Positions 53,875 to 62,134 of a stretch of DNA of 64,000 bases are shown in pieces. Below the pieces are notes generated by a model, which saw only the letters and a list, made by a program, of their open reading frames with translations, did not search any database and had not been told where the DNA came from. Source of the stretch: Chlorogloeopsis fritschii (GTDB lineage Bacteria > Cyanobacteriota > Cyanobacteriia > Cyanobacteriales > Nostocaceae). Position 1 is the first letter of the stretch; each line of letters starts with the position of its first letter. The stretch lies in assembly GCF_043099315.1 (NCBI RefSeq), contig NZ_CP170746.1. One strand, given 5' to 3'. The position numbers and the translations under genes were made by a program.

Positions 53875-54348
53875 CTACAAAACTGGCTCCTGAGACTTGC
53901 CCTTTCGAGATTTACGGGCGAAACGTTGCCCCATTTCCTCAACTACTGTATCTAATCCCGATCCTTGTCCACTGGCTTTAGCATAGTTATACACTTGCAA
54001 GGCTGCTGCATATGCTTCACTGCCAACTGCCAGAAAAGTATCATCTACTAATTCTTGCAACTGTGTCAGCGATAGTAATAGTGGATACAACGCTTCAAAC
54101 AATTGCACATCCTTCCGCATTTCTTCCAAATCAAACGATCGCGGCAAAAAATCAGGATTCTGTGTTGCTGCCTCTAATGCCTTACTAACAAAAGCTCGAC
54201 TCTTGTCTCCCATTTTGGGTAAAGCTTTACGCTCCTCGGCACTCAAATCAATTAAAAATGGTAGCTTTTCTTTAATTGTGGCGATCGCTTGCAACACAGC
54301 GTCTCTATCTTTTGTTGCCAGTGTTGCACTCACGGTAGTTCTGGACAT
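53875..54348 (-). CDS. Conserved hypothetical protein (helical, 157 aa)
   Basis: The protein is mostly alpha-helical by composition (RDAVLQAIATIKEKLPFLID; LEEMRKDVQLFEALYPLLLS; EAYAAALQVYNYAKASGQGS), with a basic C-terminus (RKSRKGKSQEPVL). It resembles short cyanobacterial proteins of unknown function that recur in repeat-rich regions. A stretch of its 5' coding region (aatggtagcttttctttaat) recurs at about 55208. There is no signal and there are no membrane segments. Confidence 0.7.
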   Translation of the reverse strand: MSRTTVSATLATKDRDAVLQAIATIKEKLPFLIDLSAEERKALPKMGDKSRAFVSKALEAATQNPDFLPRSFDLEEMRKDVQLFEALYPLLLSLTQLQELVDDTFLAVGSEAYAAALQVYNYAKASGQGSGLDTVVEEMGQRFARKSRKGKSQEPVL

Positions 54349-54488
54349 AGAAGTAAATCTCTAGTATGGTTCTCTACACTAGAGTGCCCATATATACAAA
54401 TAAAAGTATTATGTTCCAAACTCATCATTTATGCAGATCTGGTTTTGGTAAAAGGCGATCGCACCCTCACCCTACAATTAAACAACGC

Positions 54489-55139
54489 TCAACCCTCATT
54501 GTGCTGAAACTGGCTCAATAACCAAGTCCCAACTTCGGATTGGCTCATTTGACGGCTAAGACGTAAAGCTTCCTCTAAAATAGCGATCGCCAATCCAGGC
54601 AATACTTGAGATTCACGTATACGTTTACTGCCCTGATCTGCCATAGCATAGGCGATAATTTGGGCATTTTGTACATCTACTACCCAATATTCAGCAACAC
54701 CAATATCTTCGTATAGCGATCGCTTTGTACCTAAGTCATCAAGCAGAGATGTTTTAGCAATCTCAATCACTAAATCTGGTGCAGGGTAGCGATCGAGGTT
54801 AACAATCCCTGTACCAGTTGGGATAGTTTGAGCGCGTTCTTTAAGATAATACGCCACATCAGGCTGACAGTCGTGAACACCAATTTTACGAAAAGTTGTG
54901 GTGTCTAAACCTGTGGCTAAAATCCCTTTCAGTGTCGCAAATAGAGTTACAGCAAAAATAATTACCACATGATCTTTACCATGATCAAAACTCACTGGTG
55001 GCATTTCCAGCCTCATATGTCCTTTGTAGTAGTAGCTTTTTCCCTTCTCGTTGAGCAAGTTGGTGACTATCTGCTCATACTCATCCCAACAAGTGTAAAT
55101 CCATGTATCTGTGGGTAACTGGGTTTGTAACTCACTCAT
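54489..55139 (-). CDS. Uma2-family PD-(D/E)XK endonuclease
   Basis: The protein has 216 aa. The Uma2 (DUF820) pattern is visible: YYKGHMRLEMPPVSFDHGKD, then CQPDVAYYL, RYPAPDLVIEIAKTSLLDDL and KRSLYEDIGVAEYWVVD. The D, E and K of the nuclease core are in APDLVIEIAK and the following lysine. These proteins are greatly expanded in filamentous cyanobacteria; the biological role is not established. It lies 140 bp upstream (minus strand) of the helical hypothetical gene. Confidence 0.92.
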   Translation of the reverse strand: MSELQTQLPTDTWIYTCWDEYEQIVTNLLNEKGKSYYYKGHMRLEMPPVSFDHGKDHVVIIFAVTLFATLKGILATGLDTTTFRKIGVHDCQPDVAYYLKERAQTIPTGTGIVNLDRYPAPDLVIEIAKTSLLDDLGTKRSLYEDIGVAEYWVVDVQNAQIIAYAMADQGSKRIRESQVLPGLAIAILEEALRLSRQMSQSEVGTWLLSQFQHNEG

Positions 55140-55588
55140 TTTCTAACCTTGTTTCTCGGCAAACTCTAAAAATGCACTTGCAATCTCATCTAAATCGCGA
55201 GCAATAAATGGTAGCTTTTCTTTAATGGTAGCGATCGCCTGAGACTCGACAATTAAACAACGCTCAACCCTCCTTTTGCTGAAACGATAGACTCTACAAC
55301 TTTCTTTAAGATCTCTTGTAAGGCATACTCATATCGACTATGAATATTTATAAAATCTGATGATACTTTCTGGTTGATTCTTACAAAATTAAAGTAGGCA
55401 ACACGATGGAGAAGGTAATTGACCTAATGTTGCCCAACTACGGTATATGTTTTTCTACGTAACCTGCGGTTTACCCAAATTGCCACTCTTAGGAGAACAG
55501 TGTATGGATAGGAGCGGTTACGGGGATGAGATTTACTACGTAGTAGTTTAGTTTAAAAAATGACTTTGAAAAAATAAGGAGGTTCACC
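55140..55588. other. Intergenic debris and leader of the ferritin-like gene
   Basis: 55205-55245 repeats part of the hypothetical gene at about 54257, and 55250-55285 repeats the sequence at about 54474-54510 (caattaaacaacgctcaacc), so this is duplicated debris of the previous two genes. The 260 bp before the ferritin-like gene hold a short frame (MDRSGYGDEIYYVVV) without support. A perfect AAGGAGG ribosome site lies at 55576-55582, 7 bp before the ATG at 55590-55592 region, so translation should be strong. Confidence 0.6.
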
Positions 55589-56272
55589 ATGGCTAAAGTT
55601 GCACAGCAGATGGTGGAGCAATCCGGAATTGATGTGAAGGAACTGGTAGAAAAGCTTGTCCGGGCGGCAGCAGCAGAATTTACAACATACTACTACTACA
55701 CAATCTTGCGAGCCAATGCCATTGGCTTTGAAGGTGAGGGATTGAAAGAAATTATTGAGGATGCTCGACTGGAGGATCGCAACCACTTCGAGGCTCTGGT
55801 TCCGCGTATTTATGAGTTAGGTGGTGAACTGCCGCGAGACATTCGCGACTTTTCCAATGTCGCAGCCTGTCCTGATGCTTACCTACCAGAACGCGATCGC
55901 GGTAATGGTAATGAAAGTACATCAGCACGAGTCGGCTTTACCGGTGGCGGAACTGAGGAGGCAAAGCAAGCCATCTCAGAGGTCAAGCAGGGAGTAGAGC
56001 AAGGTAATATTAGGCCGATGTTGCAGGTATTGGTAGAAGCCGAGCGCTGTGCAATCAGGGTTTATACTGACATTTGCAATCTGACTTTCGGCAAAGATCA
56101 TCGTACCTATGAACTGTCTCTAGCGATCTTGAATGAAGAAATAGAGCATGAAGCTTGGTTTAGCGAATTTCTCGGTGAAGGGCCATCAGGACACTTCCGT
56201 CGAGGCGTGCCAGGTGAATCACCTTATACCTCCCGGTTCTTGGTTGTGCCTAACGGTCATAACGGCAAATAA
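55589..56272 (+). CDS. Ferritin-like / Dps-type protein
   Basis: The protein has 227 aa, longer than the 150-180 aa of standard Dps. The four-helix ferritin-like core has paired Glu/His metal ligands: AAAAEFTTYYYYTILRANAI (helix 1), EDARLEDRNHFEALVPRIYE (helix 2, EDRNHFE), VLVEAERCAIRVYTDICN (helix 3) and LAILNEEIEHEAWFSEF (helix 4, EEIEHE). This resembles the archaeal-type DpsA-like ferritins. It would store or oxidise iron and protect DNA. A perfect AAGGAGG precedes the ATG. Its neighbour is a Rieske protein, so iron or redox stress is a plausible shared theme, without proof. Confidence 0.88.
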   Translation: MAKVAQQMVEQSGIDVKELVEKLVRAAAAEFTTYYYYTILRANAIGFEGEGLKEIIEDARLEDRNHFEALVPRIYELGGELPRDIRDFSNVAACPDAYLPERDRGNGNESTSARVGFTGGGTEEAKQAISEVKQGVEQGNIRPMLQVLVEAERCAIRVYTDICNLTFGKDHRTYELSLAILNEEIEHEAWFSEFLGEGPSGHFRRGVPGESPYTSRFLVVPNGHNGK

Positions 56273-56592
56273 GTAGTTGGGCAAAATAAAATCATTCGTA
56301 GAGACAGGGAAAAGGGAACAGGGAACAGTTGACAGGGAATAGGGGGATTATTTCTCTCCCCACGCCAGGTGCTACAACCGAGCGGAGCCGGAGACTCCGA
56401 AAGCTCCGGGGAACCTCCCAAAGTTCTGAGCGGCGCAAGCCGTACCTACTTCTATCCGCTCCGCGTCTACCGCGTCTTTTGACTTCTCTTTGCAACGCAC
56501 TGGCTCCTCTCCCCCTCCTCTTTCTAGCCCCTAGCTCCTATTTCCCCCTGTCTTCTTCTCATAAACAAACTTGATGTACAGGAGCAGTCAAG
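56273..56592. repeat. Repeat-rich gap (aggga-type heptamers and palindromes)
   Basis: agggaacagggaacag units at 56304-56345 are followed by a palindrome-rich stretch at about 56380-56480 (cggag-a-ctccg; CGGC-GCAA-GCCG) that shares words with 21180-21260, then ctagcccctagctcc heptamers near 56524. Frames across it are not real genes. Confidence 0.65.
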
Positions 56593-56973
56593 TTGGAGTC
56601 AGAGGCAGTGTCTTATGTAACAGTGGCAAAGGTAGAGGAGATTCCACCAGGACAAACACGGATGCTACAGGTAGGCTCATGTTCGATTGTACTTGTAAAC
56701 GATTTAGGTGAATTCCACGCTTTACAAGGTCTGTGCGGACACCAAAATTTGCCATTAGCAGGAGCTAAGGTTTGGCAAGGAGTACTGGATTGCCCTTGGC
56801 ATCATTTTCAGTATGATATCCGCACGGGAGAGAATCTTTACCCTAAACGCATCTATCCACTCAATGCTCTCCCCAAACTACGAGAGCAAATCTCCTCCCT
56901 ACGTATCTATCCTGTGCAAATAGTCGATGGCAAAGTGCAGGTGAGAGTGCCGCAAAGCTGTGAGTTAGGCTAA
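56593..56973 (+). CDS. Rieske [2Fe-2S] ferredoxin-type protein
   Basis: The protein has 126 aa with a TTG start (a plain purine-rich caggagcag lies 5-12 bp upstream). The Rieske ligands are Cys48 and His50 (LCGHQN), and Cys67 and His70 (LDCPWHHFQYD). There is no transmembrane helix and no signal, so it is soluble; it is a small Rieske ferredoxin as used by ring-hydroxylating or nitrite-reductase-like systems. It lies 320 bp after the ferritin-like gene. The redox partner is unknown. Confidence 0.9.
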   Translation: MESEAVSYVTVAKVEEIPPGQTRMLQVGSCSIVLVNDLGEFHALQGLCGHQNLPLAGAKVWQGVLDCPWHHFQYDIRTGENLYPKRIYPLNALPKLREQISSLRIYPVQIVDGKVQVRVPQSCELG

Positions 56974-57035
56974 TAATATAGCCGATGAGGTGGAGAAGTA
57001 TATCAGCCCAGAGGTAACGTTGAGAGGCAAATCAT

Positions 57036-57981
57036 ATGGACGCCGAGGATCTTCTGAGGCGCTATGGGATTGGAGAAAGGGATTTTCACACTGTAGATTT
57101 ACGTGGAGCAAAGCTGCAAGAAGTAGAATCTGAGTGGGATAGTTCTGAAGAAGGCTATCTTGTGTGAAGTAGACCTAAGTGGAGCAAACCTAGTCGGGGC
57201 AGATCTAAATGGGGTAGTTTTGCAGCGAGCTAACCTAAATAGAACACGTCTAAATGAGTCTCACTTAGTTGGGGCAGATCTATATAAAGCAAATCTAACT
57301 AATGCAGATTTAAATGGAGTTATTTTGTGGAGAGCAGTGCTAGAGAAAGCTATCTTGTCTCAAGCTGACTTGAGTAGGGCAAATTTGGATGATGCGAATC
57401 TGACTGGAGCAAACTTGAGTAAAGCAAACTTAAAGGCGGCAAAGTTAAGTAAAACAAACCTGAGCAAGACAAATCTAACCGAGGCAAACCTTTGTCGGGC
57501 AACTCTGATTGAGACGAAACTGATTTTGGCAGACTTACGTGGAGCAAATTTAGAGTTGGCAAATCTGACTAAGGCGAACCTCACAGAGGCAGACTTAAGT
57601 CGAGCTAACCTAGAGGGTGCTAACTTGAGTGGAGCAAATCTAAGTGGGGTAAACCTAAGTGGGGCGAAACTAACTGGAGCAAATTTACACAAAGCAAATT
57701 TAATTGAGGCCAAATTAATTTTGGCTGGTTTGCGTGGGGCAAATTTGGAACGAGCAGAGCTGACTAAGGCAAACTTAACAGAGGCAGATCTGAGTTGGGC
57801 ACGTTTGAATGGTGTCAATCTCAGTGGAGCCTGCCTGCACCGAGCAATTCTCACAGATGTAAATCTGGATTCAGCGATTCTGCGTGGTGCTGACTTAATT
57901 GAGGCAAAGCTGGATCAAGTTGAGATGAATAACTTAGATCTAAGTTGGGTAACAATGCCTAATGGAGTAGTCTACTTCTGA
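57036..57981 (+). pseudogene. Pentapeptide-repeat protein with an early frameshift
   Basis: ATG 57036 gives MDAEDLLRRYGIGERDFHTV, DLRGAKLQE and then a stop at 57165 after 43 codons. The MDAExLLRRYxxGERDF start is typical of cyanobacterial pentapeptide proteins. In the +1 frame the repeats run on from LCEVDLSGANLVGADLNG (from 57160) to VTMPNGVVYF at 57981, with about 50 A(D/N)LXX units. One base gained or lost at about 57140-57160 splits the gene. A product could still start at TTG 57160 (273 aa), but it lacks a ribosome site. Confidence 0.85.
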
Positions 57982-58082
57982 GTTAAAAAGGAAAGAAAGT
58001 TTTTTCATGTGTTCTGGTGTACGCAGTTCATGGTGGCTACTTACATAGAAAATCAGGTGTTACTGATTTAAAGTATGATTTG

Positions 58083-58140
58083 CCTCACGCAGAGGAGCCA
58101 CTGCGGTGGACGGGTTTCCCGGCATAAAGCAAGTGGCGTC
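58083..58140. repeat. Dispersed cgggtttcccg-type repeat
   Basis: cgcagaggagccactgcggt ggacgggtttcccggc is related to 38930-38990 in the fraD-fraE gap (gaggagccagccgcgtgggcgggtttcccgac). It lies in a 270-bp gap with no gene. Confidence 0.6.
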
Positions 58141-58247
58141 CGCAGAGGCGCAGAGAGTAAGAGTTTGAAATGCCTGATTTTTAAATTTCATACCTCAATT
58201 CACTAATGCCGAAAATAATCTGGTTGCAACTGTTCGTGGAGGTTTCA

Positions 58248-58481
58248 ATGGTATTGCAACTGCTCAAGCAAACGGTTTTGTTCACCGAAGAGGACGAAAA
58301 GTATCTGCGTCAGGCTGGTGAAGTGTTGGCAGATCAAATTACAGCAACAATTAAACCTTTCCTCGCAAAGAAAGGCCATAGTCTTGATGATGTGGAGAAA
58401 ATGTATCAAGCTTGGTTTAAGTCGGTAGTCCTGCAAGTCACTTTGTGGTGTTACCCTTACGTGAAGGACGGTGATTTTTAA
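58248..58481 (+). CDS. Small hypothetical protein (77 aa)
   Basis: Start ATG 58248 is chosen because GGAGG lies 6 bp before it; a frame from 58206 has none. The protein (MVLQLLKQTVLFTEEDEKYL...ATIKPFLAKKGHSLDDVEKM) is helical and soluble, with a conserved-looking WFKSVVLQVTLWCYPYVKDG end. No family was recognised. It is convergent with the hydrolase gene, 2 bp between the stops. Confidence 0.55.
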   Translation: MVLQLLKQTVLFTEEDEKYLRQAGEVLADQITATIKPFLAKKGHSLDDVEKMYQAWFKSVVLQVTLWCYPYVKDGDF

Positions 58482-58483
58482 AC

Positions 58484-59383
58484 TCACTGCTCAAGTAAAG
58501 GTAAAAATTTCCGAATCAAACCAATTGTCACGGCAGGAAGCTCCAATTGGGGAGTAAAACCTACATCATCTAAATGTAGAAAAATCCGAATCGCTTTAGG
58601 GTTCATTTCAGCGAAACGACGTCCTACATCAGGCCCAGTATACTTTGACTTTTGCCCCCATATGATAGCAGTGGGAACAGTTAATTGAGGAATGTATGTG
58701 GACAAATCAAAGGATAAATCTCCGCGCACAAAAGCAAGAGCAGCATACTCAGCATTAAACTGTTGGGCAGATTGCAGGTATGCTTCGACAATTTCGGGGT
58801 AAATTCTTTCTGGGCGGGCAAACTGGCGTTGTTCTAGAAAACTGCGAATGCCAAAGCTTGTGGAAACCCCAGTCATGTATAGTAGACGATCCAGCATCGG
58901 GATTTTGATGATTTGAGCAGAAAAGCTATTTTTGTAGTCTTCGCCAAATTCTTCAAGAGCTGCTGGTGTAACTAAAATCAATGACTTGAATAAATCAGGA
59001 CGAGCGATCGCCGCACGAATGGTAAAAGCAGCCGTCAATCCCGAAGCGATCGCCACAGTCGGAATGCTATAGGTATTTTCGATAAACTCAATAATGGTTG
59101 TAATGTAGTCTTCAATCTGATAGCTGTGGGCTGGATGATCCGAGTGTCCCCAACCAATCAAATCTGGTGCCAAAACTTGATAATCTGGAGCAAAAGCCGG
59201 GTAAACTTTCGACCATTCATAGGCAGACGAACCACCACCAAAGGCGTGTAAAAAAACTAATTTGCGATCGCTTGATTTGGGGACATCCAGATCTACCCAA
59301 GGCTTTTCGTCAGCAGTATAGTAAACCATTCTGCCTAGCTTAGTCATCACGGAATTTTGGCTAAAGCCTGGTGGCACAAACAT
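58484..59383 (-). CDS. Alpha/beta-hydrolase fold protein with an unusual active site
   Basis: The protein has 299 aa from ATG 59383 (MFVPPGFSQN); a TTG frame reaches 59410. The fold is clear: VFLHAFGGGSSAYEWSKVYP (oxyanion loop, HAFGGG), VLAPDLIGWGHSDHP, then AIASGLTAAFTIRAAI at the nucleophile elbow, and PTAIIWGQKSKYTGPDVGRR. The elbow reads ASGLT where G-x-S-x-G is expected. The usual catalytic-His position reads HLDDVGFTPQLELP, without the common GHxxxxE pattern. So the catalytic triad is uncertain and the protein may be a non-canonical or non-enzymatic hydrolase. The substrate is unknown. Confidence 0.85.
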   Translation of the reverse strand: MFVPPGFSQNSVMTKLGRMVYYTADEKPWVDLDVPKSSDRKLVFLHAFGGGSSAYEWSKVYPAFAPDYQVLAPDLIGWGHSDHPAHSYQIEDYITTIIEFIENTYSIPTVAIASGLTAAFTIRAAIARPDLFKSLILVTPAALEEFGEDYKNSFSAQIIKIPMLDRLLYMTGVSTSFGIRSFLEQRQFARPERIYPEIVEAYLQSAQQFNAEYAALAFVRGDLSFDLSTYIPQLTVPTAIIWGQKSKYTGPDVGRRFAEMNPKAIRIFLHLDDVGFTPQLELPAVTIGLIRKFLPLLEQ

Positions 59384-59506
59384 AAATTCAACCCCTATAC
59401 GCACAATCAACTATAGGTCTATTATTTCGATCCTGCTGGCGATCGCCATAAAAGTGCATCATTCTCAAGTTGCATCCCATTCAATGAAGTGCGATGCTGC
59501 ATAGAC

Positions 59507-59989
59507 ATGAGACTCACTTTTGATATCATTGACGAACAAACCGCTCGGTATATACTCACTTGGCGCTACGAACCACCTTATGACTTCTATAACTCAGATT
59601 CTGAGAAACTAGAGTCTGCTCTTACAACGTTGCTGAATCCAGAAAACTGTTACTACAGTATTTGGGATGAAAGCCGGGCTGTAATTGGATATTGTTGTTT
59701 TGGAAACGAGGCGCAGGTTCCAGGAGGAGACTACAGTCAGGGAGCGTTGGATGTTGGCATGGAATTGCGCCCAGATCGAACAGGTAAAGGACAAGGTACT
59801 CAAATTATTCAAGCGGTAATCGTATTTGCTCGGCAAAACTTCCAGGCTAGTAAGCTACGGGTAACGATCGCTGCCTTCAATCAACGGGCACTGCGGGCGT
59901 GGCAGAAGGCTGGCTTTGAGATTGTCAAAGAGTTTGTCAAGGCTGCGGATAGCCAAAGGTTTTTCATCTTGATGGGATATTTCGTTTAA
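59507..59989 (+). CDS. GNAT-family N-acetyltransferase
   Basis: The protein has 160 aa from ATG 59507 (MRLTFDIIDEQTARYILTWR); an in-frame start 18 bp upstream is less likely. The GNAT core is visible: strand ELRPDRTGKGQGTQIIQAVI (acetyl-CoA loop, R/Q-x-x-G-x-G/A), then LRVTIAAFNQRALRAWQKAG and FEIVKEFVKAA. It transfers acetyl from acetyl-CoA to an amine; this branch resembles RimJ/RimL- and aminoglycoside-type enzymes, but the acceptor cannot be read. It is divergent from the hydrolase gene. Confidence 0.88.
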   Translation: MRLTFDIIDEQTARYILTWRYEPPYDFYNSDSEKLESALTTLLNPENCYYSIWDESRAVIGYCCFGNEAQVPGGDYSQGALDVGMELRPDRTGKGQGTQIIQAVIVFARQNFQASKLRVTIAAFNQRALRAWQKAGFEIVKEFVKAADSQRFFILMGYFV

Positions 59990-60148
59990 CTCAAAGCCGA
60001 TCCAAACAAGAGCGATCGCCATTTCCAATCACAACCCCTGAAATCTGTAAAGGGGAATTGGGGACTAGGTACTTGTGACTAGGGGAAAGGAACCCTCAGG
60101 AAATTTGATTCCTCTGCGTCGCGCACCTCGACTCAAGGTCAGTAATAC

Positions 60149-60192
60149 TTATTTATCTCTTATTTATCTCTTATTCATATCTTATTTGTCTT
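60149..60192. repeat. Four-copy 11-bp tandem repeat
   Basis: ttatttatctc, ttatttatctc, ttattcatatc and ttatttgtctt follow directly, exact period 11 bp (one helical turn), 500 bp before cmpA. Confidence 0.8.
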
Positions 60193-60344
60193 TGTCAACT
60201 AGCTTTATTAAGTTATATTGCACAGCTTCTTAAATACATAGAAATATGCTTGTAATTGTCATCATTTTTATCAATGCTTAAATCAAAAATCTGCTTTAGA
60301 AATGCAGAATTGAGAGCAAGCATAGATTTTTAATGATAGTCATG

Positions 60345-60360
60345 ATAGTCATTTGACTAT
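60345..60360. promoter_or_regulatory. Perfect 16-bp palindrome, candidate operator
   Basis: ATAGTCA, TT, TGACTAT is fully symmetric. gatagtcat occurs twice in tandem just before it. It lies about 330 bp upstream of cmpA, inside a 700-bp gene-free region. The regulator is unknown. Confidence 0.45.
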
Positions 60361-60693
60361 TGCATAATCATCCCAAGTAACATTTAGCCATTTATATAAA
60401 CTTTTCCTTATATCAGTAATCTAATATTTATTTAATAATCACTGGTTTAGAATGAACTTTTTTGACTTAAAAGCTGTAAGCTATTGAAAAGAAACAGCGT
60501 AAATGATTTTTTTAAATACAAAAGCGTGATTGCAAATACAGAATTTTTATGATGTTTGCCATCTCCTTTGTTGATATCGGCTGATGGTCAACCTTACATA
60601 GCGTGAAATACGCCCTAGTAGAGCAAGAAACACCAATTTTTTCTTGCCCAGAATTGTCATATCTAAAAAACAAATTTACACACAGAGGTTATC

Positions 60694-62073
60694 ATGTCTG
60701 AGCTTTTTAACCAATTTACTCGTCGGAAATTTTTGTTAACAGCAAGTCTGTCTGCAAGTGCTGTTTTACTCAAGGGTTGTTTGGGAAATCCACCAGAACC
60801 AGGGGGTGGTAGCGCTCAAACTCAGTCAGCAGTGCAGCCGGTTGCTAATATTAGTCCAGAACAAAAACCAGAAATTACTAAAGTTAAGCTGGGATACGTT
60901 CCGATTGTTGAAGCAGCGCCTTTAATTATTGCTAAAGAAAAAGGCTTTTTTGCGAAGTATGGCATGACTGATGTTGAACTTTCCAAGCAAGCTTCTTGGG
61001 GTTCGGCAAGGGATAATGTTGAAATTGGATCTGCTGGTGGTGGTATTGATGGCGGACAGTGGCAGATGCCAATGCCACATTTAATTACAGAAGGTTTAAT
61101 TACCAAGGGCAATCAAAAAATTCCCATGTATGTTTTAGCGCAGTTGAATACTCATGGGAACGGAATTGCGATCGCAAGCAAGCACCAAGGCAAGGGTATT
61201 AGTTTGCAACTTGCTGGAGCTAAATCTTTATTTAGCCAACTCAAATCAACCAACACACCTTTCACAGCAGCTCAAACATTTCCCGCAGTCAACCAAGATT
61301 TTTGGATTCGCTATTGGTTAGCTGCTGGTGGTATAGATCCAGATGCAGATATAAAGTTGCTGACGGTACCGGCAGCGCAAACAGTCGCCAACATGAAGAC
61401 AGGAACAATGGACGCCTTCAGTACTGGTGACCCTTGGCCTTATCGTATTGTTAAAGACAAAATTGGCTTTTTAGCAGCATTAACAGCAGAAATTTGGAAG
61501 AATCATCCTGAAGAATATCTGGCGATGAGAGCGGATTGGGTTGATAAAAATCCCAAGGCTACCAGAGCACTTTTAAAAGGAATCATGGAAGCGCAGCAAT
61601 GGTTAGATAATTTTGAAAACCGCAAAGAAGCAGCAGAAATTCTCGGTGGACGCAACTATTTTAATCTCCCAGCAGAAATCCTTGCAGGCCCATTTCAAGG
61701 CAATTACGACATGGGCGAGGGTCGCACAATAAATGATAAATCAATGGCACCTTACTATTGGAAAGACGGAAAAGGTAGCGTTTCTTATCCTTATAAGAGT
61801 CATGATTTATGGTTTATTACAGAAAGTGTGCGTTGGAATTTCTTGCCAAAAGATTACATAGCCAATAATGGTGCTAAGGCTAAGGAATTAATTAATAAAG
61901 TCAACCGTGAAGATATTTGGAAAGAAGCAGCTAAAGAAGCAGGAATAGCAACTGCTGATATTCCCACAAATACATCTCGTGGTGTGGAAGAATTTTTTGA
62001 TGGCATCAAGTTTGATCCAGAAAAACCAGAAGCATACTTAAAGAGCCTCAAAATCAAGAAAGTCAGTGTGTAG
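60694..62073 (+). CDS. cmpA: CmpA/NrtA-family ABC transporter substrate-binding lipoprotein (bicarbonate-type)
   Basis: The protein has 459 aa. The export signal has a twin-arginine-like FTRRKF (residues 8-13) and lipobox LLKGC (Cys29). Conserved family blocks are KLGYVPIVEAAPLIIAKEKG, GSAGGGIDGGQWQMPMPHLI, FWIRYWLAAGGIDPD, FSTGDPWPYRI, YLAMRADWVDKNPKATRALL and SRGVEEFFDGIKFDPE. The GSAGGGIDGGQWQMPMP block matches CmpA as I remember it; NrtA has GSDRGGIDGAHILSPMP. I therefore prefer bicarbonate over nitrate, with moderate certainty. It captures substrate in the periplasm for the permease and ATPases encoded downstream. Confidence 0.85.
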   Translation: MSELFNQFTRRKFLLTASLSASAVLLKGCLGNPPEPGGGSAQTQSAVQPVANISPEQKPEITKVKLGYVPIVEAAPLIIAKEKGFFAKYGMTDVELSKQASWGSARDNVEIGSAGGGIDGGQWQMPMPHLITEGLITKGNQKIPMYVLAQLNTHGNGIAIASKHQGKGISLQLAGAKSLFSQLKSTNTPFTAAQTFPAVNQDFWIRYWLAAGGIDPDADIKLLTVPAAQTVANMKTGTMDAFSTGDPWPYRIVKDKIGFLAALTAEIWKNHPEEYLAMRADWVDKNPKATRALLKGIMEAQQWLDNFENRKEAAEILGGRNYFNLPAEILAGPFQGNYDMGEGRTINDKSMAPYYWKDGKGSVSYPYKSHDLWFITESVRWNFLPKDYIANNGAKAKELINKVNREDIWKEAAKEAGIATADIPTNTSRGVEEFFDGIKFDPEKPEAYLKSLKIKKVSV

Positions 62074-62134
62074 AACCACAACTCACAAGCAATCAACAAA
62101 CCCCAAAAATCACCAGTAGAGGAGAGCAAAATCA

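Larger units (their letters stand above)
59990..60693. promoter_or_regulatory. 700-bp upstream region of the cmp-type operon
   Basis: There is no gene here, and the region is very AT-rich in its centre. Four consecutive 11-bp units (ttatttatctc and variants) occupy 60149-60192. A perfect 16-bp palindrome ATAGTCATTTGACTAT occupies 60345-60360, preceded by a second gatagtcat. A hairpin-free A-rich run precedes the ATG, with agaggttatc as a weak ribosome site. These features could bind a regulator (CmpR- or NtcA-like), but I find no clear GTA-N8-TAC NtcA site. The region 59990-60120 shows no feature. Confidence 0.5.

Noticed and set aside
60694..62073. Nitrate (nrtA) identity for the binding protein
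   Set aside because: The GSAGGGIDGGQWQMPMP block fits CmpA better than NrtA from memory; kept as a second possibility, not a firm rejection.
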